DNA of 64,000 nt, from contig JACPPA010000012.1 in assembly GCA_016191285.1 (NCBI GenBank), positions 248,001-312,000 of the forward strand, in the 5' to 3' direction. Below, one piece after another: positions 45,453-54,686 of the stretch. Numbering within the stretch: the stretch's first letter is position 1; each line of letters opens with the position of its first letter. The notes beneath the pieces are model-generated. The model saw only the letters and a program-made list of their open reading frames with translations. It did not search any database and was not told the DNA's origin. This DNA comes from Gammaproteobacteria bacterium. GTDB taxonomy: Bacteria > Pseudomonadota > Gammaproteobacteria > Ga0077536. A program made the translations under genes and the position numbers.

Positions 45453-46514
45453 ATGTTTCAGATTACAGACGACGCACGCATCGTCGGCTATCGACCGTTA
45501 TTACCGCCCGCAATTCTGATGGAAGAACTGCCACTGACCGAGCACGCGTCAAATACCATTTCGCGCGCGCGTGGCTGCGGCGAACGTATCATCCAAGGGT
45601 TCGATGATCGTCTTTTGATCGTGGTCGGACCGTGTTCGATCCACGATACCAAGGCGGCGCTCGAGTACGCCGATCGTTTGCAGGTCGTTGCCGATCGCTT
45701 ACGGAACGACCTGATGATCGTCATGCGCGTCTACTTTGAAAAGCCGCGCACCACCATCGGTTGGAAGGGATTGATTAACGATCCCCACCTCGATGGCAGC
45801 TTCGATATCAATAATGGACTACGGGCGGCCCGCGGCCTGCTGCTCGAACTGGCACATCGTGGGCTACCGGCTGGCACTGAATTTCTGGACGTGATTACGC
45901 CCCAATTCATCGCGGATCTCATTGCCTGGGGCGCGATCGGCGCGCGCACTACCGAGAGTCAAGTTCACCGTGAACTGGCGTCGGGCCTGTCGATGCCGGT
46001 TGGGTTTAAAAATGGCACCGACGGCAGTGTACAGATCGCGGTGGATGCCATCGGCGCGGCGCGTAATCCGCATCATTTTCTGTCGGTGACCAAGCAAGGG
46101 ATCTCGGCGATCGTCACCACCAAGGGTAACGAGCACTGCCATGTCATTTTGCGCGGCTCGAACACCGGCCCCAATTACGCGGCCGCGGACGTGGCCAGTT
46201 ATGCCGCCATTCTGGCCAAGAATGGCTTATCGGATCGCCTCATGATCGATTGTAGCCACGGCAACAGTCGTAAAGACTATACGCAACAAGCGGCCGTGGC
46301 AGGCGACATCGCAGCGCAAGTTGCTGGCGGATCGAGATCTATCTGTGGCTTGATGATTGAGAGCCACCTGAAGGCCGGCAAACAGAATCACGCGTCAGAC
46401 ACGCCCTTGGTTTACGGCCAGAGTATTACCGACGCCTGCATCGGCTGGGAAACCACCGAACCGATCTTGAACGAATTGGCGATCGCGGTGCAGAAACGGC
46501 GCGCTAAGGCCTAA
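45453..46514 (+). CDS. 3-deoxy-7-phosphoheptulonate (DAHP) synthase, class I
   Basis: This enzyme joins phosphoenolpyruvate and erythrose-4-phosphate, the first step of the shikimate pathway. The 353-residue AroF/G/H-type protein has VGPCSIHD (metal Cys), RVYFEKPRTTIGWKGL, GARTTESQVHRELASGLS, and KNGTDGS, then DCSHGNSRKD near the C-terminus. Which aromatic amino acid inhibits it cannot be told here. A TATACAAT near 45404 may be the -10 of its promoter. Confidence 0.95.
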   Translation: MFQITDDARIVGYRPLLPPAILMEELPLTEHASNTISRARGCGERIIQGFDDRLLIVVGPCSIHDTKAALEYADRLQVVADRLRNDLMIVMRVYFEKPRTTIGWKGLINDPHLDGSFDINNGLRAARGLLLELAHRGLPAGTEFLDVITPQFIADLIAWGAIGARTTESQVHRELASGLSMPVGFKNGTDGSVQIAVDAIGAARNPHHFLSVTKQGISAIVTTKGNEHCHVILRGSNTGPNYAAADVASYAAILAKNGLSDRLMIDCSHGNSRKDYTQQAAVAGDIAAQVAGGSRSICGLMIESHLKAGKQNHASDTPLVYGQSITDACIGWETTEPILNELAIAVQKRRAKA

Positions 46515-46553
46515 CCCTGGATTCGGCAATTGACCGCTTAACAACGTGAGAAA

Positions 46554-47531
46554 GTGCGTGCGCGGATTAGAGCTAGTGCTTCAAATCGTCTTCACCTTGC
46601 GGGTGCCGCGCGCGACGGCGTTTCCAGGATAGCTCGATTGCGGCCGCGACGGTTTGCGCGCATTCGATTCGACGCAACGAGCGGTCGGCGAGCGTGGCCG
46701 GCGCGAGTTTGGATCCGTGGCCTATTGATCGTCGGCGCCGGACTCGCGTCGCCAATGCTGTCGGCGACCGCCCCAACGCGAGTGGTCTCGCTCAATCTAT
46801 GCACCGATAGCCTGTTGCTTGAACTGGCGCCGCCCGCCAGCATCGCGTCGCTGACGCAACTTTCGCGGAATCCCGCATTGTCTCCGTTGGCAGAGCGGGC
46901 CGCTAAATTCTCTTCCAATCACGGCCTAGCGGAAGAAGTCATCGCGCTCGCACCGGACCTGGTCTTAGCTGGCCCCGCCACCACCGCGACCACCAACGCG
47001 CTCTTAAGCAGCTTAGGCGTGCGCGTCGAAACGTTTGGAATCAGTGCGTCGTTAAGTGATTTCGAACGCGATTTCCTGCGCCTCGCGGCGCTGCTGGAGC
47101 GCCAGTCGTATGCAGCACAACTGCTCGAGACCATGCGTCGAAATTTACACGCAGTACCGCGCCGCGACGTAAGCACCGCGTCGGCGTTGCTGGTGCAGCC
47201 CAACGGCTATGTGCCAGGACCGCACAGCCTGGCCAATGATTTACTGAAGTACGCGGAGACGAATAATGTAGCGCCAGCACTCGGCGTGCCGAATGGCGGC
47301 TTCATAGCACTCGAACGACTCGTCGCGGCGCCACCGCGTTGGCTCATCATCAGTGCGATCGATCCCACCCAACCGGCACGGGCCATGGATTTTTTCTCGC
47401 ATCCTGCGCTGCGCCAGGCAATGCGCGAATCGCGGGTGGTGACGCTGTCCGATGCGCTGTGGGCCTGCGGCGGAACCTACTTCGCGGAAGGAGTTGAACA
47501 ATTACGCGCCGCTATCGGCGGTCCGCCGTGA
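46554..47531 (+). CDS. ABC transporter substrate-binding protein, BtuF-like (cobalamin or chelate uptake)
   Basis: This periplasmic binding protein of the helical-backbone type contains RVVSLNLCTDSLLLELAPP, APDLVLAG and ALWACGGTYFAEGVEQL, typical of BtuF/FecB families. The N-terminus is unusually long and Arg-rich from GTG 46554. TTG 46638, which follows AGGA by 8 bases, would give a tighter signal peptide (GLLIVGAGLASPMLSATA). It overlaps btuC-like by 4 bases. Vitamin B12 is the likely ligand by family, not proven; no cobalamin riboswitch is seen upstream. Confidence 0.8.
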   Translation: MRARIRASASNRLHLAGAARDGVSRIARLRPRRFARIRFDATSGRRAWPARVWIRGLLIVGAGLASPMLSATAPTRVVSLNLCTDSLLLELAPPASIASLTQLSRNPALSPLAERAAKFSSNHGLAEEVIALAPDLVLAGPATTATTNALLSSLGVRVETFGISASLSDFERDFLRLAALLERQSYAAQLLETMRRNLHAVPRRDVSTASALLVQPNGYVPGPHSLANDLLKYAETNNVAPALGVPNGGFIALERLVAAPPRWLIISAIDPTQPARAMDFFSHPALRQAMRESRVVTLSDALWACGGTYFAEGVEQLRAAIGGPP

Positions 47532-48523
47532 AAACGCCCGCCTTGTCCTGGGTGCTCGGTGTCCTCGGTGGCGTACTGGGTCTATTGTTCGTTATTGCGC
47601 TCTGTCTCGGCCCCATCACGTTAACACTCACCGACGTCGCACGCGGAGTATTCGGCGGCACCGGTGCCACCCATGTGATCGTGCATGAGATCCGCCTGCC
47701 GCGGGCGCTGCTCGCGATACTGATCGGATCCGGGCTAGGGATGGCCGGCGCCGCGTTACAGGCCTTGCTGCGCAATCCGCTCGCGGAGCCGGGCCTAATT
47801 GGCGTGTCGGCTGGAAGCGCCTTGGGGGCAGTCGTCGCTTTCTACACCGGGCTGTCCGCGCAGTATGCGTTGGCCCTGCCGCTCGCCGGCTGTGCAGGCG
47901 CCATGGTGACGACCTTAATCCTTTACGCCTTTACGCATCGGACGCTCGACACTGGCGGCCTAATACTCGCGGGAGTCGCCATCAACAGCCTGGGCGGCGC
48001 GCTGACTGCCTTGCTGCTCAGCTTATCTCCGAATCCCTATGCGACCTACGAAATCGTCTTTTGGCTAATGGGTTCCTTGGCCGATCGCAGCAATGTGCAC
48101 GTGATGCTCGTTGCGCCATTTATCCTAACGGGAATGGGGTTGCTCATTTACGCCGCGCCCAACTTGGACTCGCTCGTGTTGGGTGAAGAGGTGGCGCAGA
48201 GCTTGGGGGTCAACCTCGGACGCTTGCGGCGATGGGTTATCGTCGGTGTCGCACTGGCAGTAGGTCCTGGGGTGGCGGTCGCCGGGATCATCGGCTTCAT
48301 CGGGCTCTTGGTGCCACATCTGCTACGCCCATTGGTCACCCATCGCCCCACCGCGTTAATACCCGCGAGTGCGTTGGGCGGCGCAGTCATGACGCTGGCC
48401 GCGGATAACCTCATCCGATTGTTCGCGGATGCAGGCGAACTCAAATTGGGCGTGTTAACGGCGCTGATTGGAGCGCCTTTGTTCTTGGTCATCGCCCTGC
48501 GTACTCCCGGCTCCCGATCATGA
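47528..48523 (+). CDS. FecCD-family ABC transporter permease (BtuC-like)
   Basis: This 331-residue membrane protein has about 10 TM helices. It contains IRLPRALLAILIGSGLGMAGAALQALLRNPLAEPGLIGVSAGSA, the FecCD signature, and GFIGLLVPHLLRP near the end. It forms the channel for the importer with the neighbouring binding protein (4-base overlap upstream) and ATPase (4-base overlap downstream). The three overlapping genes are one translationally coupled operon. Confidence 0.92.
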   Translation: MKTPALSWVLGVLGGVLGLLFVIALCLGPITLTLTDVARGVFGGTGATHVIVHEIRLPRALLAILIGSGLGMAGAALQALLRNPLAEPGLIGVSAGSALGAVVAFYTGLSAQYALALPLAGCAGAMVTTLILYAFTHRTLDTGGLILAGVAINSLGGALTALLLSLSPNPYATYEIVFWLMGSLADRSNVHVMLVAPFILTGMGLLIYAAPNLDSLVLGEEVAQSLGVNLGRLRRWVIVGVALAVGPGVAVAGIIGFIGLLVPHLLRPLVTHRPTALIPASALGGAVMTLAADNLIRLFADAGELKLGVLTALIGAPLFLVIALRTPGSRS

Positions 48524-49296
48524 CGGCACTTATCGCGAGCGAATTTTCCGTCTCGCGCGGCGCGCATACGCTGCTCAGCGAGATTTCGTGCACCGTGGCG
48601 GCGGGTCAACTCCTCGGCATCTGTGGACCTAACGGTGCGGGAAAGACGACTTTACTGCGCGGACTGGCGGGCCTACTGCGAGGCGACTCAGGTACGGTCA
48701 CGCTCAACGGGCGCGCGCTGCACGAACTTTCGCTGACGGACCGCGCGCGACAGATCGGTTATCTGGCGCAAGGACCGCAGATCGCGTGGCCGTTGACGGT
48801 GGTCGATCTGGTCGCCCTTGGCCGCCAACCGCACCGCGTGGCCTGGCACGCACCGACGCCAGCGGATCAGATCGCGGTGGAGCGCGCGTTGCGCTCGACC
48901 AACCTCGAGGCCCTCCGGGCGCGGTCGGTTTCACAGCTGTCCGGCGGCGAGCGAATGCGGGCTCACCTGGCCCGCCTGTTGGCCGGTGAGCATCGAATCC
49001 TGTTATTAGATGAACCGACTGCCTCGCTCGACCCACGCCATCAACTTGAAGTCATGGCGACCCTCAAAACTTTGGCTGACGGCGGCCTCACGGTGGCCGT
49101 CGTCCTACATGATTTGACCTTGGCGACGCGCTATTGCACTGAACTATTGGTGTTACATCACGGCAGCGTCACTACACGCGGCGCCCCTGCCCTTGCGTTA
49201 GATGATGCGTGCCTGGCCGACGTCTTTGGTGTCCGCGCCGAGCGTGTTGCTGGCGATCAGGCCATGGTCGGCTTTCGGCCCTTGCACGAGTCCTAG
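48520..49296 (+). CDS. ABC transporter ATP-binding protein (BtuD-like)
   Basis: The 258-residue ATPase has a Walker A (GPNGAGKTT), Q-loop (YLAQG), signature LSGGERMR, Walker B ILLLDEPTASLD and switch His in VLHDLT. It powers the BtuC-like permease and is the last gene of the three-gene importer operon. By family it could serve cobalamin, iron-siderophore or haem uptake; the binding-protein and permease resemblance favours cobalamin. Confidence 0.92.
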   Translation: MTALIASEFSVSRGAHTLLSEISCTVAAGQLLGICGPNGAGKTTLLRGLAGLLRGDSGTVTLNGRALHELSLTDRARQIGYLAQGPQIAWPLTVVDLVALGRQPHRVAWHAPTPADQIAVERALRSTNLEALRARSVSQLSGGERMRAHLARLLAGEHRILLLDEPTASLDPRHQLEVMATLKTLADGGLTVAVVLHDLTLATRYCTELLVLHHGSVTTRGAPALALDDACLADVFGVRAERVAGDQAMVGFRPLHES

Positions 49297-49395
49297 AAAC
49301 GCGCTCAAAAACAACCTATGGATATGCCACATCGGACTAATTTGGAGGGCGCGCAACGTTAATAATGGCGCCTGTACTAATCTCCGGTTCCGCCC

Positions 49396-50064
49396 ATGTC
49401 TGTTCAACCGTTACGAATCGGCGACAAGGCCGCCACGGCAAACTTCCTTGAAGACAATGCCGAATTACGGCTGTACTCACCGCAGGCAATTATCGAATGG
49501 GGTCTGGCTCGCGCCACGAATCCGATACTCTCGACAAATTTTCGGCCGCGTACCGCGGTGTTGCTTCATCTCGTGACGCAAGCGATGCCGAATATCCCTG
49601 TGGTGTGGGTTGATACCGGATACAACACGCCGGCCACCTACCGCTATGCCGAAGCGTTGCGCGCGCGGCTAAGCCTCAATCTGCGGATTTATACCCCACG
49701 TGTCACCGCCGCGCGGCGCGCAGCGCTGTATGGCGGGGTGCCGACCCTTGCCGATCCCGCCCATCAAGCGTTCACGACTGAAGTCAAACTTGAACCCTTC
49801 GAACGCGCCCTCGCCGAACTGCAACCTGATTTGTGGTTTACCGGGATCCGCGAGGAACAAAACGCGTTTCGCAAGTCGTTGGGCGTGGTGTCGCGCGGCG
49901 CCGCCGGTACGCTACGGGTTGCGCCGTTGTTTAACTGGACGGCAGTCGACATGGAGAATTATCTGTACGAACTCCAGTTGCCCGACAACGACGATTACGT
50001 TGATCCCACTAAAGTTCGCGATGACCGGGAATGTGGATTACAGAACCTCGGCAGCGGTATTTGA
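49396..50064 (+). CDS. Phosphoadenylyl-sulfate (PAPS) reductase-like protein
   Basis: CysH reduces PAPS or APS to sulfite with thioredoxin in sulfate assimilation. The 222-residue protein has the PP-loop-type N-terminal fold (LYSPQAIIEWGLARA, VVWVDTGYNTPATYRYAEAL), a TGIREEQ motif and a C-terminal ECGL that carries the catalytic Cys. The usual His after ECGL is Gln here (ECGLQ), and several central residues differ from standard CysH. No cysteine-assimilation genes lie nearby. It could be a true reductase or a divergent relative. Confidence 0.8.
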   Translation: MSVQPLRIGDKAATANFLEDNAELRLYSPQAIIEWGLARATNPILSTNFRPRTAVLLHLVTQAMPNIPVVWVDTGYNTPATYRYAEALRARLSLNLRIYTPRVTAARRAALYGGVPTLADPAHQAFTTEVKLEPFERALAELQPDLWFTGIREEQNAFRKSLGVVSRGAAGTLRVAPLFNWTAVDMENYLYELQLPDNDDYVDPTKVRDDRECGLQNLGSGI

Positions 50065-50128
50065 CGTCACAAAAAAATAGCGGTGGATAAGTCAGCTTTC
50101 GGCGATTTTTGTGCGGTCGCAGCGTTAG

Positions 50129-50193
50129 TGTGGGAGCGGGTTTAGCCGCGAATGGACTTCGACAAAGATTCGAAGCTCAAAGCGGCCCCCACC
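50129..50193. repeat. REP-like palindromic element
   Basis: TGTGGGAGCGGGTTTAGC (with CGCGAA following) at 50129-50152 and a weaker inverted partner ending GCGGCCCCCACC at about 50193 form a foldable repeat. It matches the elements at 63091-63409 in its TGTGGGAGCG arm. Repeats of this kind are dispersed between genes in Xanthomonadaceae- and Pseudomonas-like genomes and can be mobilised by RAYT transposases. It sits in the gap between cysH-like and fumarase genes. Confidence 0.6.
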
Positions 50194-50298
50194 AAACGCG
50201 GCGCAGGCACGCGAATTATCGAGGTTCGTCGTAGGGCAGCAATTAGATAGGCGCTCGTAAGTGCCGCCTCGGCCTGCACACTACGCACAAGCGTTTAT

Positions 50299-51831
50299 TT
50301 AGCTCGCTACCACAATAGGTATCTTCCCAATTCGCCGCCGCCATTCGGCCGGCCCCGTCTTGTGCACAGACTCGCCGTTCACATCGACTGCGACGGTCAC
50401 CGGCATATCTTCAACAACGAATTCGTAAACGGCTTCCATGCCGAGATCGGCAAACGCGACCACCCGTGCTTTCCGGATCGCCTTGGACACCAGGTACGCG
50501 GCGCCGCCAACGGCCATTAAATACACCGCACGATGTTTCTTGATCGCTTCGATCGCGATCGGCCCGCGTTCGGCTTTGCCGATCATGCCGAGTAGTCCAG
50601 TCTCAGCCAGCATCATCTCGGTGAATTTATCCATGCGCGTCGCCGTGGTTGGCCCCGCCGGCCCCACGACTTCGTCACGCACCGGGTCAACCGGGCCGAC
50701 GTAGTAAATAAACCGGCCCCTGAAATCGATTTCGTCCGGCAGCTTTTCTCCGCGCGCCAGAAATTCCTGAATTCGCTGGTGCGCGGCATCCCGCCCCGTC
50801 AGCATCGCGCCCGATAGCAAGAGGGTCTCGCCCGGCCGCCAGGTCGCGATTTCCTCACGCGTGACCGTGGCGAGGTCGATGCGCCGCGCTGTCGCACCGG
50901 CCGACCAGGTAATCGCGGGCCAATCTTCGAGCTTCGGCACCGGAAGTTCAGCCGGCCCCGAACCATCGAGTACGAAATGGGTATGCCGAGTCGCCGCGCA
51001 GTTGGGGATCATCGCCACCGGTTTCGACGCCGCATGCGTCGGGAAGTCTTTAATTTTGACATCCAATACCGTAGTCAAGCCGCCGAGACCTTGCGCGCCA
51101 ATCCCGAGCGCATTGACCTTTTCATAGAGCTCGATGCGTAGCGCTTCAAGCGAATTTCGGGGCCCACGTGCGATGACTTCTTGAATATCGATTGGGTCCA
51201 TCAATGCTTCTTTCGCCATCATCATCGCTTTCTCGGCCGTGCCACCGATGCCGATGCCGAGCATGCCCGGCGGACACCAGCCGGCACCCATCAAGGGCAC
51301 GGTCGCCAGCACCCAATCGACTACATTATCGGATGGGTTAAGCATGACGAACCTCGATTTATTTTCCGAACCGCCGCCTTTGGCGGCGACCGTGATCTCC
51401 AATTCGTCACCGGGCACCAATTCCATGTGGATCACCGCTGGGGTGTTGTCCTTGGTGTTAATTCGCAAGCCGTTCGGATCACTGACAATCGACGGGCGCA
51501 GTTTATTGTCCGGATGCAGATACGCACGGCGTACGCCTTCGTTGATCATGTCGGTCAAACTTAATGTCGCGTCCCAACGCACGCTCATGCCGATTTTGCA
51601 GAATACGTTGACGATGCCGGTGTCCTGGCAGATCGGTCGATGGCCTTCGGCGCACATCCGGGAATTAATCAGGATTTGCGCGATCGCATCTTTTGCCGCA
51701 GGTGATTCTTCGCGCGCGTAAGCCGCGCCTAAATTCTTGAGGTAATCGGCGGGATGATAATAAGAAATGTATTGCAGCGCGTCCGCCACGCTTTGAATGA
51801 CATCGTTTTGTCGGATCACCGTCACACTCAA
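50299..51831 (-). CDS. Class I fumarate hydratase (iron-sulfur)
   Basis: The 510-residue enzyme is the fused alpha-beta class I type. It has CAEGHRPICQDTGIVNVF (4Fe-4S ligand Cys), CPPGMLGIGIGGTAEKAM, NCAATRHTHF and GPVDPVRDEVVGPAGPTTATRMDKF. It hydrates fumarate to malate with a labile 4Fe-4S cluster. It is unrelated to class II FumC. It lies 37 bases upstream of no same-strand partner except maiA-like at its 5' side on the same strand. Confidence 0.95.
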   Translation of the reverse strand: MSVTVIRQNDVIQSVADALQYISYYHPADYLKNLGAAYAREESPAAKDAIAQILINSRMCAEGHRPICQDTGIVNVFCKIGMSVRWDATLSLTDMINEGVRRAYLHPDNKLRPSIVSDPNGLRINTKDNTPAVIHMELVPGDELEITVAAKGGGSENKSRFVMLNPSDNVVDWVLATVPLMGAGWCPPGMLGIGIGGTAEKAMMMAKEALMDPIDIQEVIARGPRNSLEALRIELYEKVNALGIGAQGLGGLTTVLDVKIKDFPTHAASKPVAMIPNCAATRHTHFVLDGSGPAELPVPKLEDWPAITWSAGATARRIDLATVTREEIATWRPGETLLLSGAMLTGRDAAHQRIQEFLARGEKLPDEIDFRGRFIYYVGPVDPVRDEVVGPAGPTTATRMDKFTEMMLAETGLLGMIGKAERGPIAIEAIKKHRAVYLMAVGGAAYLVSKAIRKARVVAFADLGMEAVYEFVVEDMPVTVAVDVNGESVHKTGPAEWRRRIGKIPIVVAS

Positions 51832-51868
51832 TTCTCCTTACGACCTAGACTTGATAATCGGCGTGCGG

Positions 51869-52516
51869 CTACTCGCGCACCGTCTGCTGATCGGGATGCG
51901 CCGCCCGAAACGCCGCCAGCTCCATACAATTCGTTTCGATCGCAACCAAGCGCGGGAAATCATCGAGCACTAAGGCAAAACGCCGCGCGCTCCACATCAG
52001 CGGGATCAAACACACGTCGGCCAGCGTAACGGCATCGCCCAGGCAATACCGACTCCACTGACCCTCGGCCGTTAGCCATAATTCAAGCGCGTCGAGGCCT
52101 TCGAGCAGCCAGTGACGAAACCACAATCCGCGCGCCACATCGCCGGCTTTCAACGTCGTGCGGAGATAGGCGAGCACGCGTAAATTGGTGAGCGACTGGA
52201 TGTCGGCCACGATCATTTGCGCAAATTGCCGGGCCCGCGCGCGCGCTACCGGGCCGGTCGGTAATAGCGACGGCGACGGATAAACTTCGTCCAAGTACTC
52301 GAGGATGGCCAGCGATTGCGAGACGACAAATTCATCGTCGGTCAGCGTAGGTAATAAACCCTGCGGATTGACCGCGCGATAATCGGATAGCAGCTGTTGC
52401 CCGCCACCCTTGACTAACGATACCGGCACCGCACGATAGGTCAGCCCCTTGAGGTTTAACCCAATCCGGACTCGAAACGACGCTGGCGACAAATAGAAAT
52501 CGTATAAATCGATCAC
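51869..52516 (-). CDS. maiA: Zeta-class glutathione S-transferase / maleylacetoacetate isomerase
   Basis: The 215-residue protein has the GST N-terminal motif LSPASFRVRIGLNLKGL, where zeta-class enzymes have SSxSxRVRIAL, the VNPQGLLPTL loop and the SLAILEYLDE glutathione-binding stretch. MaiA isomerises maleylacetoacetate to fumarylacetoacetate using glutathione in tyrosine breakdown, which would yield fumarate for the adjacent fumarase. No other tyrosine-degradation genes are seen, so the substrate is inferred from family. Confidence 0.85.
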   Translation of the reverse strand: MIDLYDFYLSPASFRVRIGLNLKGLTYRAVPVSLVKGGGQQLLSDYRAVNPQGLLPTLTDDEFVVSQSLAILEYLDEVYPSPSLLPTGPVARARARQFAQMIVADIQSLTNLRVLAYLRTTLKAGDVARGLWFRHWLLEGLDALELWLTAEGQWSRYCLGDAVTLADVCLIPLMWSARRFALVLDDFPRLVAIETNCMELAAFRAAHPDQQTVRE

Positions 52517-52746
52517 ACTGGTGCCCTCGCCCGCATCGCGAACCTCATTAATCTGCCCATCGCGGTTTTATCCATGCAGTCGCGATCATGCATGGCTTAC
52601 GGCCTCGGCGCGAGCGCCGCGACGGCTGCAATTTGATTTCGCCGCGCAAGTCCGGTCGCCTGCAATTAAATTCCTGTCCGCGAACGCGCCGGCCGGGGGT
52701 TCAACTATGCTATGACAATCCCGTGCGTTCTCGAAGGCGTATCTTG

Positions 52747-53103
52747 ATGACGGTCGAAAAGCGTCAGCATCCCCGATATCCACGGCGCGTCACCGTTACG
52801 GTCGCGGGCCATGAGCTCTATACGACCACTATCTCGGTGGGCGGCGCGCAGGTCGAATGCGCGGCGATGCGTTTCCCCGCACTCACGGCCGCCACCGCAG
52901 TGGGCGCATGGGAGTTGTGTTTAACGCTACCGAACGAGAAGTTACCCCTTCTAGTAAGCGCCGCGCGTTGTTACGCTGATCGCGTCGACGACGCCTACCT
53001 CATCGGTTTGCGATTCGTTCGCTGGCATGGCTACGCTGAAGAACGGTGGCGCGGCTACCTTGATTCGCTGACGGATACCTACACGCGTGGCGCACGCCCC
53101 TAA
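52747..53103 (+). CDS. PilZ domain protein
   Basis: From ATG 52747 the 118-residue protein is a single PilZ domain. It opens with EKRQHPRYPRR, giving the RxxxR c-di-GMP motif. The second motif, normally D/NxSxxG, reads TISVGG, so the first acidic/amide residue is Thr and affinity may be reduced. The frame extends to 52588 without a recognisable domain. It converges with the ferredoxin operon. Signalling genes at 38-42 kb could supply c-di-GMP. Confidence 0.8.
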   Translation: MTVEKRQHPRYPRRVTVTVAGHELYTTTISVGGAQVECAAMRFPALTAATAVGAWELCLTLPNEKLPLLVSAARCYADRVDDAYLIGLRFVRWHGYAEERWRGYLDSLTDTYTRGARP

Positions 53104-53110
53104 AGGACGT

Positions 53111-53428
53111 TTAATCGTTTTTAGCCACGTGCACGATCAGTCCATCGAGTTCCGGCCGCATCTGAATTTGGCACGTTAACCGGCTCTCGGGCCGACGCTC
53201 ATTCGCGAGGTCCAGCGTCGCATCTTCAATATCCGCGGCCGCGCCGACGCGCGCCAGCCACGCGGAATCCACATAGGCGTGACAGGTCGAACAAGCACAG
53301 CTCCCGCCACAGATCGCCAAGATCCCAGGCACGCCGTTGGCGACCGCGCCTTCCATGACTGATAAGCCATTCGCAACCTCGCAGGTGTGCGCGGCGCCGT
53401 CGAGATCGATATACGTAATTTTCGGCAT
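53111..53428 (-). CDS. [2Fe-2S] ferredoxin (adrenodoxin/putidaredoxin type)
   Basis: The 105-residue ferredoxin has the cluster motif CGGSCACSTC plus a late Cys in LTCQI, giving C-x5-C-x2-C...C with one extra Cys inside the loop. It is paralogous to the ferredoxin at 54687-55010, sharing MEGAV, CACxTCH and LDGLIV stretches. It is the last gene of a six-gene minus-strand run (etfB, etfA, ETF-QO, ferredoxin, reductase, ferredoxin) and starts 10 bases after the reductase gene. It probably passes electrons from the reductase to a P450 or other oxygenase encoded elsewhere. Confidence 0.9.
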   Translation of the reverse strand: MPKITYIDLDGAAHTCEVANGLSVMEGAVANGVPGILAICGGSCACSTCHAYVDSAWLARVGAAADIEDATLDLANERRPESRLTCQIQMRPELDGLIVHVAKND

Positions 53429-53438
53429 AGGTTTCTTC

Positions 53439-54650
53439 TTAAATGACTGACTTCAAATCAACGGCCACATCGGCCGCGCTATGTTTGGCGATTTTGGTCC
53501 CGGCTAACAACCAGCGCCGCGCCACCATATGATCGACAGGGCGATTGATCGAATCGACCGCCAGCAACCGCTCCCCGGCGTAATAAAATACCGAAAAGGC
53601 TCCACTCTCCGGCACCCCGCGCAGGACCAATTCATCGTAGCCGGTGGAGATGCCGGTCATCTGCAGTTTGACGTCGTATTGATCCGACCAGAACCACGGC
53701 ACCTGCGCATACGCAACGGGTACATCGAGCAAGCTAGCGGCGGCGACCTTGGCTTGGTCAACCGCGTTCTGCACCGATTCAAGCCGATGAGGTTCAGCGA
53801 ACAGCGTGTTGCGGTGCCGGGTGCAATCGCCGGCGGCCACGATCGCGGGATCGTTGGTGCGCGCGAATTCATCGACCACGATCCCACTATCGCAAATAAT
53901 GCCAGCCGCGGCCGCGAGTTCAGTGTTCGGCACCACCCCAATGCCGACAATGATGAGCTCGGCTGGGATCTCGGTCGCATCGCGCAATCGAACCGCTAGC
54001 CCCGCTCCGGAATTCACCACCGCTTGCACTTGCGCATCGGTCATCACGCGCACGCCGTGGCTTTCGTGGACGCGTTGAAAGTACGCCGACACGAGCGGTG
54101 CAACCACCCGCGGCATGACGCGCCCTTGGGCTTCGATGACCGTCACCTCCTTACCGAGTGCGCGCGCCACGGCGGCTATTTCAAGCCCGATAAAACCGGC
54201 GCCCACAATCACCACCCGGCTAGTCTCGACCAGCCGCGCTTTGACTCGCACGGCATCGTCCAACCCACGCAGATAACACACCCGCGGATCGTCCGCCCCC
54301 GGCACGGGCAGCGTTCGCACACGCGTCCCGGTCGCGAGCGCCAGGCGGTCGTAGTGCACGGTGCTGCCATCGCTTAACGTCAATTCACACGTTGTACGGT
54401 TCAGCCGGGTAACGGATACCCCCAGACGTAACGTCACATCCTGCTTGCTGAAATGCGCCGCCGGACGGAAATAGAGGCGGGCGGGATCCATTTCCTCGAG
54501 CAGGAATTTTTTCGACAACGGTGGTCGTTGGTACGGCAGCCAGGTTTCATCGCCGATGAGCGTTAACGCGTCCGTGTAACCGCCACGCCGCAAGGAATCA
54601 ACCACCTGCAGCCCGGCCTGACCCGCTCCGACGACAACAATAGGCGGCAT
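53439..54650 (-). CDS. FAD-dependent ferredoxin reductase
   Basis: The 403-residue flavoprotein has an N-terminal FAD site (VVVGAGQAGLQVVDSLR), a central NAD(P) site (VVIVGAGFIGLEIAAVARAL), GIGVVPNTELA and VAAGDC near the end, and the ferredoxin-reductase C-terminal domain. This is the putidaredoxin/rubredoxin-reductase family, which moves electrons from NADH to small iron-sulfur proteins. It sits between two [2Fe-2S] ferredoxin genes, its likely partners. Confidence 0.92.
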   Translation of the reverse strand: MPPIVVVGAGQAGLQVVDSLRRGGYTDALTLIGDETWLPYQRPPLSKKFLLEEMDPARLYFRPAAHFSKQDVTLRLGVSVTRLNRTTCELTLSDGSTVHYDRLALATGTRVRTLPVPGADDPRVCYLRGLDDAVRVKARLVETSRVVIVGAGFIGLEIAAVARALGKEVTVIEAQGRVMPRVVAPLVSAYFQRVHESHGVRVMTDAQVQAVVNSGAGLAVRLRDATEIPAELIIVGIGVVPNTELAAAAGIICDSGIVVDEFARTNDPAIVAAGDCTRHRNTLFAEPHRLESVQNAVDQAKVAAASLLDVPVAYAQVPWFWSDQYDVKLQMTGISTGYDELVLRGVPESGAFSVFYYAGERLLAVDSINRPVDHMVARRWLLAGTKIAKHSAADVAVDLKSVI

Positions 54651-54686
54651 GTCCGCGCGTTACTTATTTCGGTTAGGTTGGGTCGA

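Noticed and set aside
46515-46760. Cobalamin riboswitch before the BtuF-like gene
   Set aside because: I looked for the conserved B12 box and flanking stems and saw none in the sequence.
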